Assembly: GCA_002238505.1 (NCBI GenBank)
Contig: MPMM01000012.1
Coordinates: 1 to 64,000 of the forward strand
From: SAR202 cluster bacterium bin22
Lineage (GTDB): Bacteria; Chloroflexota; Dehalococcoidia; Lucifugimonadales; UBA3495
Direction of reading: 5' to 3'
DNA length: 64,000 nucleotides
The notes under the pieces are model-generated. The model made no database searches. It worked only from the letters and a program-made list of their open reading frames with translations, and was not told the DNA's origin. The position numbers and the translations under genes were made by a program. Of this stretch, positions 26,751-33,800 are shown piece after piece; position 1 is the first letter of the stretch, and the number at the start of each line of letters is the position of its first letter.

Positions 26751-27160
26751 TGAAATCACCCTACGGAGAATGCTTCTGCCTGAAATCCCCGGAACTGGAA
26801 ACGATCATGCCGTCGCTCCTCCTGTGTCACCACAGCGACAGCGACGACCTGGCCCAAGCCCAGCAAAACCTGCAGGTCGCCTTCATTGAGACCTGCGGGG
26901 AGGAGGACCATAACCAGATCCTCACCGACTACTTCGGCCGGAGCAACCGGGACAACATTAAAAGCTACGTGGAGAACCTGATAGGGCAGGAGGCCTACAA
27001 TTCGCTGAACCCGACGGAACAGAAGATAGCGCTACCACGCTACATGGTCATCGAAACCCTCGCCAGGGAGATCATGAGGCTGCAGATTATCCTACGGAGC
27101 TACACCGAGGCGTGGGAGGCCTTTCCCGAGGGCGAATACCAGCCGGAGGGACCGGAATAA
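26750..27160 (+). CDS. Small Cys/His-containing protein of unknown function
   Basis: This is a 136-aa protein. The N-terminus contains CFCLKSP and CHH, possibly a metal site together with the later ETCGEEDH. The rest is predicted helical, with an acidic C-terminus. Coupled by TAATG overlap to the preceding gene. No family is recognised. Confidence 0.55.
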   Translation: MKSPYGECFCLKSPELETIMPSLLLCHHSDSDDLAQAQQNLQVAFIETCGEEDHNQILTDYFGRSNRDNIKSYVENLIGQEAYNSLNPTEQKIALPRYMVIETLAREIMRLQIILRSYTEAWEAFPEGEYQPEGPE

Positions 27161-27374
27161 CAACACTGGAAAACCGGTCAAAACCCGTACGGTAGACAAA
27201 AGACAAGAGGTGGGACCGCCGGGTAAGATGGAAGTCCACTAAACCCCATTCACCTAGTCCCTAACTGGCCAGAGAATCCCCGGCAGCTCCCCTGAATCAC
27301 CGAAAACAAGCCGGCCCCAAGGTTGGTTCGCATAATACCCTTTATGTAAACCGGGAGACCCTCAAGAGGGTCCC
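27161..27374. other. Intergenic region with palindrome before the next start
   Basis: This is 214 bases without a gene. It ends in an inverted repeat, GACCCTC (27357-27363) and GAGGGTC (27366-27372), directly in front of the ATG at 27375, where it could occlude the start or serve as an operator. An AT-rich segment just upstream (27330-27350) could hold a promoter, though no clear -35/-10 pair is seen. No tRNA or repeat array is found. Confidence 0.35.
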
Positions 27375-27893
27375 ATGACCAGGACCGGCGCCGGTACGAA
27401 ACCACAAAAGGGCGCGCAGACCCGCGAGGGAGGCAACCTCATACTGAGCCTGTTCGACAATGAAGCCAAGCCGCCACAAAAAGGGAAGAAAAAGAGACCC
27501 TTCAGGTCTCCCAACACCCGAAATCCCGCAATCGGGCTCTCAGGGGCGTTAGCGGCCACTTGCCGCCACAGCTGGGCAATAATCAAAGCTGAAGCCGGCA
27601 CAAAAAGCCAGGCGACAGCAATGGCCTGCACAAACTGCGGCGCCACCTGGGACCAGTGTCCAACGTGCCAGGGCAACACGCCGCCGGAGGTGGGACCAGG
27701 AGGACTGAGCCACATGCCGTCAACGGCTAACAGGGAGTGGATAAAGGAAAAGCAATGCCCTCCGGACAGTCACAGAGTCCACATACCCGCGATCAACGGG
27801 ACGGCCGGAATCCCGGCGAATACCTTCGCCCTCTACGAGCAAGCAGAGGGCGGCGAGTACCGCCGCACAAAAATACTCACGGGGCACCAATGA
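27375..27893 (+). CDS. Basic protein with CxxC-x5-CxxC zinc finger
   Basis: This is a 172-aa protein. The N-terminal half is basic and Lys/Pro/Arg-rich. Residues around 95-107 contain CTNCGATWDQCPTC, a short zinc finger. A third part may bind nucleic acid. There is no ribosome site within the usual distance; instead a palindrome abuts the ATG, so translation may be regulated or start elsewhere. It is followed by an intrinsic terminator (27924-27952). The family is not recognised. Confidence 0.5.
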   Translation: MTRTGAGTKPQKGAQTREGGNLILSLFDNEAKPPQKGKKKRPFRSPNTRNPAIGLSGALAATCRHSWAIIKAEAGTKSQATAMACTNCGATWDQCPTCQGNTPPEVGPGGLSHMPSTANREWIKEKQCPPDSHRVHIPAINGTAGIPANTFALYEQAEGGEYRRTKILTGHQ

Positions 27894-27923
27894 CCCGGAC
27901 AGCCGGGACAAGACGGGGAAGAT

Positions 27924-27952
27924 AACGGGCGCTGAACAGGCGCCCGTTTTTT
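27924..27952 (+). terminator. Intrinsic terminator
   Basis: AACGGGCGC (27924-27932) pairs perfectly with GCGCCCGTT (27940-27948) around TGAACAG, running into a T-tract that gives TTTTTT overall. It is the only hairpin in the window with a clear T-run and separates the small-gene run from dnaN. Confidence 0.85.
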
Positions 27953-27983
27953 GGATGCCAATTAAAACCGAAAGGAGAGAAAC

Positions 27984-29375
27984 ATGAAGCTTACCTGCTC
28001 CAAAGACAACCTGCGCCAGGGAGTCGCCACGGTCCGGCGCGCCATAAACAACCGCAACACGCTGCCAATCTGCGACAACATATTGCTGGAGGCCCAGGAC
28101 AACCAGATACTCCTCACCGGCACCAACCTGGAAACCACGATCATGACAAGAATTCCAGCGGTCATCGACCGGGAGGGCAGCGTGACCCTGCCCAACCGGC
28201 TGTTCGCCGAATACATTGGAACCATAGCAGAGGAGACGATCAACCTGGACTCGCCAGAGGAAAAGGCATACACCATCTTCACTGCCGGCGGCCACACCGC
28301 CACGATCCACGGAGCCAACCCCGAGGACTATCCCCCGCGGCCCACGGTCAACGAGGGAATCGCCGGCAGCGTAGAGGCCGAGGAATTCGGCAGAGCACTC
28401 AACCGGGTCGTAGGCGCCACCGCCAAGGAAGAAAGCCGACCGGCACTGACCGGAGTCAACATCAGGACCAGCGGCCCCGCCTTCAAGGTGGCAGCCGCCG
28501 ACGGGTTCCAGCTGGCAGTGGACCAGGGCGACCTGCTGGAACCTCCGGCCGAAGACCTGGACGTGATCATCAAAGCCAACACCATCCACGAGATAATCCG
28601 GAACGCCCAGGGCGCCACCGAACCGGTGCGCTTCCTGATGGTTCCCGAACGGCACCAGGCGCTCTTCATGATCGGAAGATTGAAGATCTTCACCCAGCTC
28701 ATTGACCAAGCCTTTCCCAACACCGAAAAGCTGATACCTACAACCTACAGCGCCCGAATGGTGGTGGCCACCAAGGACTTCAACCGGGCCGCGAAGACCG
28801 CCGCCCTGTTTGCCAAGGACGACAGCAAAATTATCCGAATGAGAACGCAGAAGACCGAAGGCCTGGCCGACCCGGGTGTAGGTCAGTTGACCGGCCGCTC
28901 AGACCAGATAGGCGAGACCTCGATCACCTTCCGGGTGAAGGAATACGAGGGCGACAACGCCAAGGTTGCCCTGAACGGCGACTACATGCTGGAAATAGGA
29001 GACGTCGCCGGCGACGACGTGGAAATCCGAATAGACCGCACGGACACGCCGGTCGTCATAGGAATACCGGGAAGTGAACATTACCACAGGGTCATCATGC
29101 CCATGTTCACGAGCTGGCCGGACGAGGGACCAATTATGGTAACCGCAAACGGTCCTGCGCCAAGCCAGCCAACGGCCGGCGAAGACGACGACGTCATCCA
29201 GGTGGAAGACACTAACGAGTCCCCGGAGCCAGCCGCAAGTGTCGAACCGGACGAGGAGAACGAATTCGAAAGGAGCAACGCCAATCCGGAGGACCCATTC
29301 TCCGAACCCACCAACAGTGAAGACTTCGAGGAAGCGGAGAAGGAACAAATGGCCGCCGGCAGCGCCGAAGGCTAA
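27984..29375 (+). CDS. dnaN: DNA polymerase III beta subunit (sliding clamp) with acidic tail
   Basis: This is the ring-shaped processivity factor that tethers DNA polymerase and repair proteins to DNA. The three-domain clamp spans residues 1-373, with conserved landmarks such as the N-terminal MKLTCSKDNL, the central region with ADGFQLAV, and the C-terminal HRVIMPMF, which normally ends the protein. Here about 85 extra residues follow (380-463), strongly acidic and Glu/Asp/Pro-rich. A chromosomal copy presumably exists, so this is probably an element-specific clamp. A ribosome site (AAGGAGAG) precedes the ATG and an intrinsic terminator lies just upstream. It is followed by the ubiquitin-like cassette. 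Confidence 0.93.
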   Translation: MKLTCSKDNLRQGVATVRRAINNRNTLPICDNILLEAQDNQILLTGTNLETTIMTRIPAVIDREGSVTLPNRLFAEYIGTIAEETINLDSPEEKAYTIFTAGGHTATIHGANPEDYPPRPTVNEGIAGSVEAEEFGRALNRVVGATAKEESRPALTGVNIRTSGPAFKVAAADGFQLAVDQGDLLEPPAEDLDVIIKANTIHEIIRNAQGATEPVRFLMVPERHQALFMIGRLKIFTQLIDQAFPNTEKLIPTTYSARMVVATKDFNRAAKTAALFAKDDSKIIRMRTQKTEGLADPGVGQLTGRSDQIGETSITFRVKEYEGDNAKVALNGDYMLEIGDVAGDDVEIRIDRTDTPVVIGIPGSEHYHRVIMPMFTSWPDEGPIMVTANGPAPSQPTAGEDDDVIQVEDTNESPEPAASVEPDEENEFERSNANPEDPFSEPTNSEDFEEAEKEQMAAGSAEG

Positions 29376-29424
29376 ATCAGCGCCGCCGCAGGACAGAACA
29401 GCGGACTACGAAAAGAACAATCAA

Positions 29425-29453
29425 TGCCCGGACCTACAGTGAAGGCCCGGGCA
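29425..29453 (+). terminator. GC-rich intergenic hairpin
   Basis: TGCCCGG (29425-29431) pairs with CCGGGCA (29447-29453) between dnaN and the Ubl gene. There is no T-run. It could reduce, but probably not stop, read-through into the ubiquitin-like cassette. Confidence 0.4.
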
Positions 29454-29476
29454 CTTGCACATCAAAGGAGAGAGGC

Positions 29477-29872
29477 ATGAACAGAGTCTTTCTTTACAAC
29501 GGAACAGAGTACCCGGACCCGGACCCCAACATGAGCGTTGAGGAGGTCAAGAGCCACCTAGCCGAATTCATGCCCGAACTGGCCAACGCAACCGTCGCCG
29601 AGAAGAGCCAAGGGCTGGAAACCGTCTACGAATTCACCGTAAAGGTGGGAACAAAGGGCCTGAACGGGACCGAAGTCATTGCCGCAACGCTCGATGAGTT
29701 GAAGCCCTGCCGTCCAAAGATCCTGAAGATGTTGGCCGAGATTGACGTCTCGGGAGAAGACGTCTACGACGCCCTGGACCAGGGACGGCTTGCCGAGGCA
29801 AGCGCAGAAGCGGACGCGCTGCTGAAATCGGCTCAGCACGTCGCCTCCATGATCAACGACACCATAGGTTAG
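29477..29872 (+). CDS. PRTRC protein C-like ubiquitin-like modifier (Prok_Ub) with C-terminal extension
   Basis: The first 61 residues match the PRTRC system protein C / Prok_Ub family: RVFLYNGTEYPDPDPNMSVEEV near the start, then MPELANATV, and KVGTKG (56-61). Family members I recall end at or near that TKG glycine. Here 70 more residues follow (62-131, mostly helical), so the modifier would need cleavage after Gly61 to expose a free glycine, possibly by the JAB protein encoded three genes on. The ribosome site is AAGGAGAG. It is first of the ubiquitin-like cassette and lies 101 bases behind dnaN. The Ubl assignment rests on sequence pattern; conjugation is inferred. Confidence 0.82.
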   Translation: MNRVFLYNGTEYPDPDPNMSVEEVKSHLAEFMPELANATVAEKSQGLETVYEFTVKVGTKGLNGTEVIAATLDELKPCRPKILKMLAEIDVSGEDVYDALDQGRLAEASAEADALLKSAQHVASMINDTIG

Positions 29873-29875
29873 CAA

Positions 29876-30718
29876 ATGCTGAAGCTCCAGGACCTGTGCC
29901 AAAAGCTTGAACCCATGTTAATTCGAATCGACCACCTGGCCGAGGCGCTAAGCGCCACCAAGGTAAATAACCGGGTTACCCGCCTGATACGGGAGTTCCT
30001 CCCGGGCCTGGAAGGCAGCATACGGAACCAGGGCGCCATGTATACGCTGGCGGCCGGGTTCTACCGGCGATTCTTTCCGCTGGAGCTGGGAACCATCCTC
30101 GACGAGTCAATGGAGGACGGTACCGACGAAGACAACGAGTTCACGATGGAATACTTCGAACACATACGGATAGCTCCAATGGGAGTCCATCCCGAACACG
30201 CCATGTACACGACACAGGGGCAGCACAGCATCTTCTCCTACGCGTACATCCTGGGCGACGTCACCGAGTTCGCAGGCGAGATCATAGAAGAAAGCTACGC
30301 AGGTACCCTGCGCGCCATGCACAGCGAGGAGCTCGAAATGGGAGACAACCTCGGAGAGATAATCGAGGATATACCCCAAAAACCCTTCAAGCTTCAGGAA
30401 ATCAGAGGGGCCCTTACGGGAACCAGATTCCAGCGATTCACCGAGGTTGTCGAGTACGCCATGGCAATACCCGACAACATATTCGTCCGAAAGAACACTG
30501 AAAACCGGTTCGAACTAGCCGACAACGGACCGTGGACGTGGGAAAACGTCCAGCGCCTCACGGCGGAATGGAAAGAGGGAGAACGGCTGCAGAGACGGGC
30601 CCACAACGCGGGCTTAACGTGGGAACCCGTTCTTGAGAAGCAGATGGCCCGAATTCTGAAACTTCTCATAGACTACCGAGAAAAGCAGGAGGGACCACCC
30701 GAGGAGATGCAAACGTGA
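29876..30718 (+). CDS. Helical protein of the PRTRC cassette, possibly PRTRC protein F
   Basis: This is a 280-aa, largely helical, soluble protein. In PRTRC operons, a helical protein (F) accompanies the modifier and E2, and the position between them here fits. I do not see a diagnostic motif, so the assignment is by context. It starts three bases after the Ubl stop. Its stop overlaps the E2-like gene (GTGA), so all are likely expressed together. Confidence 0.6.
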   Translation: MLKLQDLCQKLEPMLIRIDHLAEALSATKVNNRVTRLIREFLPGLEGSIRNQGAMYTLAAGFYRRFFPLELGTILDESMEDGTDEDNEFTMEYFEHIRIAPMGVHPEHAMYTTQGQHSIFSYAYILGDVTEFAGEIIEESYAGTLRAMHSEELEMGDNLGEIIEDIPQKPFKLQEIRGALTGTRFQRFTEVVEYAMAIPDNIFVRKNTENRFELADNGPWTWENVQRLTAEWKEGERLQRRAHNAGLTWEPVLEKQMARILKLLIDYREKQEGPPEEMQT

Positions 30719-31386
30719 TAGCAGGACTGGAATTCGACCCCGACAAGCTGGACTTCCAGACCGACGAAGGAAAGCTAACCCACCGGCTGGACTGCTACGA
30801 GAGCGGCCTGGTGCTGACCAGGTACCTGGACAATGGTATCACCCTAACGCACGTGGACGGAGACGCCCTGTTGCGCGTGATTCAGAGAAACCTGCAGAGC
30901 AGCACGCCACTGCTGCCAGAGGGAACCGTCCACTACCGGAACACCAAGGCCGGCCCGGAATTCACGATCTGGGTTCCGCCCAGGACCTGGCCGGTAACAC
31001 TGGTCACCGGCGCCGCGACCAAGCCCGAGCAATTAAAGATTCCCCTGCCGGGGCTGCTGTTCACCTGCTCAGCGAACCGGCCGCCGGTAATCTTCGCGGC
31101 CCTGGCCAGGCCGAAAACAGGCGACGAAGCCGTCTATAAAGCCCCACTGCTGAACTGCTTCGAGAACGGCACATCGTGCCCGGGAAACCACATATTCCCG
31201 TCCCAGCCGGACAAAATCCCGGCGTCCTTCTTCGAGAGCCGGTTCAGTCCCCACCAGGGCACCGGCATGCTCGCCAGCCACCAGGACAGCATACTCAGCC
31301 TGTGGCGCGACATCGACGGCAAACGAAAATTCCCCAAGGAGTCCTTGAGATACCATGGGACCTTCAACGAAACCTACAATAGGTGA
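30715..31386 (+). CDS. E2-like conjugating protein (PRTRC protein B / Prok-E2_D)
   Basis: This is a 223-aa protein. It has the pattern of PRTRC system protein B, which is considered a prokaryotic E2-like (UBC-fold) family: a hydrophobic PLPGLLF strand, then APLLNCFENGTSC with Cys155 in the position expected for the catalytic cysteine (family pattern: aPx-Nv-dG-xC-G). A second cysteine, Cys148, lies close by. It would receive the activated Ubl from the E1-like enzyme. A GTG start overlaps the preceding stop and AGGAG lies 9 nt upstream. It overlaps the JAB gene by 32 bases. Confidence 0.78.
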   Translation: MIAGLEFDPDKLDFQTDEGKLTHRLDCYESGLVLTRYLDNGITLTHVDGDALLRVIQRNLQSSTPLLPEGTVHYRNTKAGPEFTIWVPPRTWPVTLVTGAATKPEQLKIPLPGLLFTCSANRPPVIFAALARPKTGDEAVYKAPLLNCFENGTSCPGNHIFPSQPDKIPASFFESRFSPHQGTGMLASHQDSILSLWRDIDGKRKFPKESLRYHGTFNETYNR

Positions 31387-31972
31387 GCTGGAGCTGGCAG
31401 ACCTGCCCGCCGGCTACGTCTTCAAGAACCGCAACGGTTACTCAGGTGCAAGAGGACGGGCCTACACATACATCACCGCGGCCAACGGGATCTTCATCAC
31501 TGCAAGCAGCGAATCACTGGAGGCAACGACTCTGGTAGCCCCCTCAGACGTGGCCATCAGAGGCCTCGATGAAGAGCAGGAAAGTATAACGCTGCCCAAC
31601 GGGAAGCTGCCGGCCAAAGCCATCAGAGAGCAAATCCTGTGGACCATGGAAGACCTGGACACCGAACGGCTGTTCAGCATCACATGGGATCCTGAGACCG
31701 GGACATACAAAGCCGCCAGACCGGGCCAAAGTGGCACGGCGACCGCGCTGGAATACGACAAACAGCAAAATGCTGTGCTGGAACTGCACTCCCACGGAAG
31801 GTCACAGCCGTTCTTCTCGAGCACCGACAACGCCGACGAGCAGGGATTCAGGATCTACGGCGTCGCGGGTACCCGCAAGACCGCAGCGGGAACGCACAAC
31901 GCGTTCCAGCTCCGCCTGGGGATCTACGGGGTATTCCGAAGAATTAAACTGACTGAAATAGCCGAGGAATGA
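31355..31972 (+). CDS. JAB/JAMM metallo-isopeptidase (PRTRC protein A-like)
   Basis: This is a 205-aa protein. The JAMM signature HxH-x7-S-x2-D is intact: His145, His147, Ser155 and Asp158. Glu143 or an earlier acidic residue could be the catalytic acid. JAB proteases cleave ubiquitin-like modifiers from targets or trim precursors. In this cassette it probably processes the C-terminal extension of the Ubl and/or removes the Ubl. The gene overlaps the E2-like gene and its stop overlaps the E1-like start (ATGA). PRTRC protein A is the corresponding family. Confidence 0.8.
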   Translation: MGPSTKPTIGELELADLPAGYVFKNRNGYSGARGRAYTYITAANGIFITASSESLEATTLVAPSDVAIRGLDEEQESITLPNGKLPAKAIREQILWTMEDLDTERLFSITWDPETGTYKAARPGQSGTATALEYDKQQNAVLELHSHGRSQPFFSSTDNADEQGFRIYGVAGTRKTAAGTHNAFQLRLGIYGVFRRIKLTEIAEE

Positions 31973-32763
31973 AAATGGCATCGTTAGAAAGCAAAGTCAG
32001 CTGCCCAAAGGTCCACAAAGTCGCAATAGTCGGCTGCGGCGGCACAGGAAGCCTGCTCGCCGAAAAGCTGATGAGACTGCTCACCGGAACAACCGTGGAC
32101 CTGATCCTGATCGACCACGACGAGGTGGAACCACACAACCTGCTCCGTCAAGGCTTCTACGAGAAGGACCTGGGCAAAAATAAAGCCCTGACGCTGGCCG
32201 AGAGGCTGGCCAGGAACTTCCGAAGAAAGGTAACGGCCATCCCCGAAAAGGCTTCAGCGCACAACCTCAACCGAGCGGAGTTAATCATAGGCTGCGTCGA
32301 CAACGCCAAGGCCAGAAGAACGCTCGATGAGCTATACAAGCCGGACCGGTCGGGACTACCGAGAGGCCACGGCTGGTACATCGATGTCGGGAACAGCGAA
32401 AACACCGGGCAGCTGCTGATCGGGAACGCCACGGCGGATAGCAAAAAGCCCGTCACGGACTATTACCGCGAGGTGGAAGGAATTAACCTGATCCAAAAGC
32501 TGCCAACGCCAGGAACCCAGCAGCCAGGGCTGCTGATCGACGCGGTCGAAGAATACAACCCCGACCGGGACTGCGCCATGGCAGTGATGCTGCAGGAACA
32601 GGACCCGGCCATTAACGACGCTATGGCCACGCTGGCCAACAACACGGTCTACCGGTTGGTGACCGGCCGGTGCAACCACATGGCCCAATACCTGAACCTG
32701 GAGTTCGGTAATCTCACGACAATCGCAGCAACGCCGGAAAACATCAAGAAAGTAATATCCTGA
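31969..32763 (+). CDS. ThiF/E1-like adenylyltransferase (PRTRC ThiF)
   Basis: Activates the C-terminus of a ubiquitin-like protein with ATP (role known for E1/ThiF family). The nucleotide-binding GCGGTG motif is at residues 22-27, followed by IDHDEVEPHNLLRQ (aspartates 49 and 51 and the Asn/Arg that contact ATP). The conserved KNKA follows at 70-73. A DRDCAM segment near residue 203 offers a cysteine for thioester transfer. The 264-aa length fits PRTRC ThiF proteins. It starts within ATGA of the JAB gene. MoeB/ThiF relatives would have a rhodanese or C-terminal CxxC pair, which is absent. Confidence 0.88.
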   Translation: MKMASLESKVSCPKVHKVAIVGCGGTGSLLAEKLMRLLTGTTVDLILIDHDEVEPHNLLRQGFYEKDLGKNKALTLAERLARNFRRKVTAIPEKASAHNLNRAELIIGCVDNAKARRTLDELYKPDRSGLPRGHGWYIDVGNSENTGQLLIGNATADSKKPVTDYYREVEGINLIQKLPTPGTQQPGLLIDAVEEYNPDRDCAMAVMLQEQDPAINDAMATLANNTVYRLVTGRCNHMAQYLNLEFGNLTTIAATPENIKKVIS

Positions 32764-32782
32764 AAGAAGGAACCGCAACGGC

Positions 32783-33286
32783 ATGACGCAGGAAAATGAC
32801 GAAACCAGGATCATAGACCTGTCCGAAGAAGAGGACGAAACCGAACCCGTAGAACTTACCGAAGACGACGAGAACGCGGAAGAAGGCGAAGAGGGCAGCA
32901 CAGCGCCAGGGGAAAAGGCGGAACCAAAAGGAGAAGCTACCGCATCAGAGACCCCCCAGCCGGACAAACCGGAGCTGAAGATCGTGATACGGCTTGACGA
33001 GAAGATCACGGTGGGAATACAGGGCAAGGAGACCTACCCGGTCTTCTACACGTTGGAAGAAAGTGAGATCGAAGCGCTGGGCGAGCCCATCGCCGGGTTG
33101 GTGCGCAAGGCGAAGGACCAGTGGGACAAGCAGCCTCAGCTGAACAAGTACGACGCGAAGAAATCAAAGACCAAGCCGTCTCCGCCAGCGGGTACACTGG
33201 CCGCTACAACCACGACCAAGAAGCCGCCGCCAGCGCCGCGGCCCAAGAACACGGCGACAACCCAGTCAGGACCCAAACTGCTTTAG
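32783..33286 (+). CDS. Acidic-N, basic-C protein, possibly PRTRC protein E-like
   Basis: This is a 167-aa protein. Residues 1-55 are highly acidic (Glu/Asp), the middle (about 60-110) is a compact domain with a LKIVIRLDEKITVGI strand, and the C-terminal 45 residues are basic and Pro/Thr/Lys-rich. PRTRC protein E is a small protein with a central strand region followed by a basic tail, and this gene sits where E would be expected. That is a weak pattern match, so treat as tentative. It has a ribosome site (AAGAAGGA). Confidence 0.55.
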   Translation: MTQENDETRIIDLSEEEDETEPVELTEDDENAEEGEEGSTAPGEKAEPKGEATASETPQPDKPELKIVIRLDEKITVGIQGKETYPVFYTLEESEIEALGEPIAGLVRKAKDQWDKQPQLNKYDAKKSKTKPSPPAGTLAATTTTKKPPPAPRPKNTATTQSGPKLL

Positions 33287-33295
33287 GAGGCGGTG

Positions 33296-33757
33296 ATGCT
33301 GGCCTACCACACCGGGAACATCTTCGAGTCCGAGGCTCAGGCCATCGTGAATCCCACCAATTGCCTGGGACCGATGGGAGCAGGACTGGCGAAGCAATTC
33401 AGCCGCCGCTACCCGGCCAACACGGCGCAATACCGCAGGGAATGCGCCCAGGGGCTGATCAAGCCAGGGCGCCTCAACTGGTTCAACACCGGCCGGGAGA
33501 CCCCGGAGTGGATAGTTAACTTCCCAACCAAGAACGACTACCGCCGTCCCAGCAGACTGGAATACATCCAGGAAGGACTGGACACCCTGGCCGAAGAGCT
33601 GACCAAGAGGGCAATAGCATCAATTGCCATCCCGCCACTGGGCTGCGGGCTCGGCGGACTGCCCTGGAACGCGGTCCGCGCAGAGATAGAAACCAGATTA
33701 AGCGGGTTGGAACAATGCACGATAATTCTCCTGGAACCTCCAGTCCAACGACGTTGA
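33296..33757 (+). CDS. Macro domain protein (DarG/TARG1-like ADP-ribosyl hydrolase)
   Basis: This is a 153-aa single macro domain. Signature VNPTNCLGPMGAGLAKQF at about 18-35 and the later PPLGCGLGGLPW loop are as in macro domains that remove ADP-ribose from DNA or proteins. The NFPTKNDYRRPSRLEYI region carries the Lys and Arg typical of the DarG/TARG1 branch. No DarT toxin gene is adjacent. I chose ATG at 33296 (AGGAGG 5 nt upstream); a GTG three bases earlier gives one more residue. It is embedded between the ubiquitin-like cassette and the MrfA-like helicase. Confidence 0.88.
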   Translation: MLAYHTGNIFESEAQAIVNPTNCLGPMGAGLAKQFSRRYPANTAQYRRECAQGLIKPGRLNWFNTGRETPEWIVNFPTKNDYRRPSRLEYIQEGLDTLAEELTKRAIASIAIPPLGCGLGGLPWNAVRAEIETRLSGLEQCTIILLEPPVQRR

Positions 33758-33800
33758 TCAACCAGAGGAGCAAACCGACAGACCAAAGGGGATATCGCCG

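Noticed and set aside
27161-27374. Possible tRNA (GGTTCGCATAATACC resembles a T-arm)
   Set aside because: No cloverleaf, acceptor stem or anticodon arm could be built around it.
33296-33757. DarTG toxin-antitoxin pair
   Set aside because: Only the macro (DarG-like) domain is present; no DarT gene is next to it.
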